A stretch of 10,048 bases of DNA. Origin: CAYOVG01 sp964407285 (GTDB lineage: Bacteria > Desulfobacterota > Syntrophobacteria > Syntrophobacterales > Syntrophobacteraceae). The notes under the pieces are model-generated. The model made no database searches and was not told where the DNA came from. It saw only the letters and a list, made by a program, of their open reading frames with translations. The DNA is taken from assembly GCA_964407285.1 (NCBI GenBank), contig CAYOVG010000270.1, forward strand, positions 1 to 10,048, given 5' to 3'. Each line of letters starts with the position of its first letter. Positions within the stretch are counted from its first letter, which is position 1. The position numbers and the translations under genes are program-made. This document shows, in pieces, positions 7,404 to 10,048 of the stretch.

Positions 7404-7681
7404 TGGATAGTGTATCTCTGATCGGCATGGCTTCCATCATAGCGGGCGGACTGACCATCGGGATCGGGGCCATAGGCCCCGCGCTCGGAGAGGGACGGGC
7501 TGTGGCTCAAGCCTTGAGCTCCATGGCGCAGCAGCCCGATGAAGCAAACAGAATTACGCGAACCCTGTTTGTCGGACTGGCGATGATTGAATCCACGGCC
7601 ATATATTGTTTCGTGGTTTCTATGATTCTAATTTTTGCCAATCCGTTCTGGGATTATATCATTTCCAGATCAGGAGGATAA
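7403..7681 (+). CDS. atpE: N-type ATPase subunit c (rotor ring)
   Basis: This 92-residue hairpin of two membrane helices (about 4-38 and 51-81) forms the rotor ring. Helix 1 has GIGAIGPALGEG (20-31), with Glu30 where the classical Na+-type c subunit of Ilyobacter tartaricus has Gln32. Helix 2 has MIESTAIY (61-68), with the ion-carrying Glu63 plus Ser64, Thr65 and Tyr68. This is the two-carboxylate pattern. It can bind Na+ in some rings, yet the N-type c ring of Burkholderia pseudomallei was reported as H+-specific, so ion choice is open. The connecting loop is AQQPD (42-46) instead of the classical RQP, a trait I associate with N-type c subunits. The ATG overlaps atpB's stop; atpF follows after three bases. 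Confidence 0.96.
   Translation: MDSVSLIGMASIIAGGLTIGIGAIGPALGEGRAVAQALSSMAQQPDEANRITRTLFVGLAMIESTAIYCFVVSMILIFANPFWDYIISRSGG
7672..7677 (+). promoter_or_regulatory. Ribosome binding site deciding the GTG start of atpF
   Basis: A full AGGAGG ends 7 bases before GTG 7685 and overlaps the last codons of atpE. It makes the GTG the clear start. Confidence 0.7.
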
Positions 7682-7684
7682 TCC

Positions 7685-8467
7685 GTGCTGATTGATTGGT
7701 TTACCGTGGTTGCACAAATCATCAATTTCTTGATTTTGGTGGTACTGCTCAAATATCTGCTCTATGACCGAATCATCCAAGCCATGGAGAAGCGAGAAAA
7801 GAACATTCGCAACCGCCTCGAGGCAGCGGATCAAAAAAGAAAAGAGGCGGCAAAGGAAGCGGAATCCTATCGAAAGAAAGAGGCGGAAATCGAAAGTGAA
7901 CGCCGACAGATCTTATCGAAGACCACGGAAGAGGCCGAGGAACGCCGACGGAAGCTGGCTGAAAGGGCGCGTAAGGAAGTCGACGAACTCCAGGCTAAGT
8001 GGAGAGCCGAGATCCAAAAAGAAAAGGAGGCGTTCGTACAGGATTTCCACCGGATGACGGCCAAGGAAGTCTTCAACATTGCCCGGGAAGCCTTTAGAAG
8101 CTTAGCCGATGCGGACGTAGAGGAGAAGGTGGGTAACGTCTTTCTGAGGCGCATGCAGGAAATGAAGAAACAGGATTTGGATGAGATTGCAGCTTCCGTG
8201 CAGAACGCAAACAGGCGGATTGTCATGCGCAGCGGTTTCGATTTGTCGGACGAGATGCGGGAAAAGGTCAGGCGAACCATGGACCAGCAGATTATGGAGG
8301 GGATCCACATAGAGTATCAAACAACTCCGGAACTTCTTCTCGGCATCGAGCTGCAGTCCGGAGACCGAAAATTGACCTGGAGCCTCGAAGAGTATCTGGC
8401 GAATCTGGAGGAAAAGGCTGTGAGACTGCTCGATTCCGTCGGCAGTGACCGGCGCGGCGGAGAGTAA
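7685..8467 (+). CDS. atpF: N-type ATPase subunit b with delta-like tail
   Basis: This 260-residue peripheral-stalk protein is much longer than a normal b (about 160). One N-terminal membrane helix (about 5-27, DWFTVVAQIINFLI) is followed by a long charged coiled coil (about 33-118). A helical region (about 119-175) then resembles the b dimerisation and head-contact part. The final part (about 176-250), with SGFDLSD (183-189) and YQTTPELLLGIELQSGDR (211-228), resembles the C-terminal domain of subunit delta, which normally ties the stalk to the head. No separate atpH exists in the operon, so this protein probably does both jobs, as in other N-ATPases. Delta likeness is by eye and would need a profile comparison. 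The start is GTG with a perfect ribosome site. It is followed by an unusual 189-base gap before atpA. Confidence 0.92.
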   Translation: MLIDWFTVVAQIINFLILVVLLKYLLYDRIIQAMEKREKNIRNRLEAADQKRKEAAKEAESYRKKEAEIESERRQILSKTTEEAEERRRKLAERARKEVDELQAKWRAEIQKEKEAFVQDFHRMTAKEVFNIAREAFRSLADADVEEKVGNVFLRRMQEMKKQDLDEIAASVQNANRRIVMRSGFDLSDEMREKVRRTMDQQIMEGIHIEYQTTPELLLGIELQSGDRKLTWSLEEYLANLEEKAVRLLDSVGSDRRGGE

Positions 8468-8656
8468 CCGATATTCGATGTTCAGGCGGCGGGTACATCG
8501 CCGGTGTAATCGGATTCATCAACGCAAGAAAGGACGTTATACCAACCCCTGAACACCCCAAAACTAAGTGCGATGCTTGAAACGGCATAGCACCGCGGAT
8601 CCGATCACCCGCCCGAAAACCTGTATTCATAGGCACGCGGCGGAAACGATGAAACT
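8468..8656. other. Gap inside the operon between atpF and atpA
   Basis: This 189-base stretch is the longest break in the operon; other junctions range from overlaps to 59 bases. It contains a possible small stem (CGGCG around 8487, pairing with CGCCG around 8498). A stop-bounded frame (8449-8580) runs into it without a usual start codon, and a 24-codon frame starts at 8478. Neither looks like a gene. No promoter is evident. Confidence 0.5.
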
Positions 8657-10048
8657 ATGGACTATCAGACAAAAGCGGAAGAGCTGAAAGGCATTCTGAC
8701 CGAGGCATTTAAGGCCCTTGAAAAGGCTCGGAAAAACTACGAACCGTACCCGGCGGTTCGGGAAGTCGGCACGGTAGTCTATGTGGGATCCGGAATCGTA
8801 CGGGTCGAAGGACTGCGCGGGGTTCGCGCTGAAGAGCTGATTCTATTTCCCGGAAATCTCCTGGGAATAGCCTTTAACGTGGATCGAAACGAAATCGGGG
8901 TGGTTCTTTTGGATGAGGCCGGTGCTGTGTCTGCCGGCAGTGAAGTCCGGCGAACCGGCCGTGTTCCGCATGTTCCGGTGGGCGATGAGCTGCTCGGCCG
9001 TGTTGTGGACGCCCAGGGAAGACCTCTTGATGATCTCGGAGATTTGAACACTTCCCAAAGATTTCCTCTGGAACGGCCCGCTCCAGGGATTACGGACCGG
9101 CTGCCGGTAACCGAGCCGCTGCAGACCGGGTTCAAAGTAGTCGACGCCCTGATTCCCATCGGCCGCGGACAACGGGAGCTGATCATCGGGGACCGACAGA
9201 CCGGAAAAACCGCCATTGCCATCGACACCATCATCAACCAACGCGACAAGAATGTCATCTGTATTTACTGCGCTGTAGGGAAACGGGCCTCGTCCGTGGC
9301 GAAGGTAATATCCGATCTCAAAGAAAACGATGCCATGGACCACACCGTAGTCGTCGTTTCGATGGAAAAGGATCCCCCCGGGCTTCAATTCATCACGCCG
9401 TATGCCGCGACCGCCATTGGAGAATTCTTCATGGAGCAGGGAGAAGACGTACTGGTGGTTTTCGACGATCTGACGCGCCACGCCAGAGCCTATAGGGAGC
9501 TGTCCCTGCTTCTTCGTAGACCCCCTGGAAGAGAAGCCTTCCCAGGTGATATCTTCTATATCCATTCACGTCTGCTTGAGCGTTCCACGCATCTTCGGGA
9601 TGAACTCAGAGGGGGTTCTTTGACCGCACTGCCTATTGTCGAGACCGAAGCTCAGAATATATCGGCGTATATTCCGACCAATCTCATTTCCATCACCGAC
9701 GGACAGATCTATCTCTCCCCCGAGCTGTTTCAAAAGGGGATCCAGCCTGCCGTTGATGTGGGCAAATCCGTGTCCCGGGTGGGAGGGAAAACCCAGTTGC
9801 CTGCGTACCGATCAGTTGCGGCTGACCTTCGTCTGTCGTACTCTCAGTTTGAAGAACTGGAGGCGTTTTCCCGGTTTGGAACGCAATTGGACGAGGATAC
9901 GAAAAAACGGTTGGAACGAGGCCGTCGGGTTCGGGAGATTCTCAAACAAGCCCAATATCAACCCATAAGGGTGGCGGAGCAGATTGGGGTGCTGGTGGCC
10001 GCCAACGAAGGTCTATTCGACAAGATTCCTCTGAAAGAAGTGACAAAG
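8657..10048 (+). CDS. atpA: N-type ATPase subunit alpha (3' end cut by window)
   Basis: The first 464 codons of the non-catalytic nucleotide-binding subunit are present and open to the window edge; about 40-50 residues are expected beyond it. The N-terminal helix (1-30) differs from standard alpha, whose N-terminus binds delta, in line with the missing atpH. The beta barrel (about 36-100) contains GSGIVRVEGL (44-53) and FPGNLLGIAFN (64-74). Walker A is GDRQTGKT (178-185), Walker B is VLVVFDD (265-271), PPGREAFPGD is at 289-298, and the arginine finger is Arg374 in SVSRVGG (371-377). GIQPAVDVG (361-369) is the family signature. ATG 8657 is preceded only by a weak GGAAACG. The intact fingers and loops indicate a working subunit. 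Gamma (atpG) should come next. Confidence 0.95.
   Translation, partial: MDYQTKAEELKGILTEAFKALEKARKNYEPYPAVREVGTVVYVGSGIVRVEGLRGVRAEELILFPGNLLGIAFNVDRNEIGVVLLDEAGAVSAGSEVRRTGRVPHVPVGDELLGRVVDAQGRPLDDLGDLNTSQRFPLERPAPGITDRLPVTEPLQTGFKVVDALIPIGRGQRELIIGDRQTGKTAIAIDTIINQRDKNVICIYCAVGKRASSVAKVISDLKENDAMDHTVVVVSMEKDPPGLQFITPYAATAIGEFFMEQGEDVLVVFDDLTRHARAYRELSLLLRRPPGREAFPGDIFYIHSRLLERSTHLRDELRGGSLTALPIVETEAQNISAYIPTNLISITDGQIYLSPELFQKGIQPAVDVGKSVSRVGGKTQLPAYRSVAADLRLSYSQFEELEAFSRFGTQLDEDTKKRLERGRRVREILKQAQYQPIRVAEQIGVLVAANEGLFDKIPLKEVTK

Noticed and set aside
8478..8552. 24-codon Arg-rich frame in the atpF-atpA gap
   Set aside because: It is too short, has no ribosome site, and its composition follows the local sequence.
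8843..9565. 240-codon - strand frame opposite atpA
   Set aside because: It lies entirely within the alpha subunit gene, whose + strand frame has all expected motifs.
1..10048. CRISPR arrays, tRNA or rRNA genes
   Set aside because: I saw no regularly spaced repeats, no tRNA cloverleaf pattern and no conserved rRNA segments in the window.

Overview
The window carries most of an N-type ATPase operon. This is the laterally mobile, alternative F-type rotary ATPase with gene order atpD-C-Q-R-B-E-F-A-G. All genes are on the + strand, from about 2977 to the right edge. Present are atpD (beta), atpC (epsilon), atpQ, atpR, atpB (a), atpE (c), atpF (long b with a delta-like tail) and the first 464 codons of atpA (alpha). 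atpG would be expected beyond the window. As usual for this type, there is no separate atpH (delta), and the small membrane proteins AtpQ and AtpR mark it as N-type. The c subunit has the two-carboxylate ion-binding pattern (Glu30 and Glu63 with Ser64, Thr65 and Tyr68), which fits Na+ but does not prove it.

The unusual part is a 409-residue CPA2-type cation/proton antiporter gene placed exactly between atpQ and atpR. It overlaps the end of atpQ and shares an ATGA stop/start with atpR, so it looks like a translated member of the operon. Since N-ATPases are thought to work as ATP-driven ion exporters, a co-translated antiporter would let the cell exchange the pumped ion (Na+ or H+) for the other. 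That is inference; the layout itself is directly visible.

Region by region: 1-717 has no gene I can support, only two hairpins. 718-1514 holds two tandem genes for small charged coiled-coil proteins, one cytosolic and one a predicted lipoprotein of similar layout. A 24-base perfect palindrome (1590-1613) separates them from a convergent gene on the - strand. That gene (1619-2503) is the C-terminal half of a GT4 glycosyltransferase whose N-terminal domain is missing, so it is probably a remnant. 2504-2976 is the non-coding leader of the ATPase operon and contains a 14-base perfect palindrome. A 189-base gap (8468-8656) inside the otherwise tight operon, between atpF and atpA, is unexplained.

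The organism is a bacterium of intermediate G+C with strong AGGAGG-type ribosome sites. The N-ATPase, the coiled-coil stress-type proteins and the GT4 fragment would fit a deltaproteobacterium (Desulfobacterota) or another environmental proteobacterium, but the window contains no phylogenetic marker that settles this. The truncated gene beside the operon fits insertion of the ATPase cluster as an accessory block.
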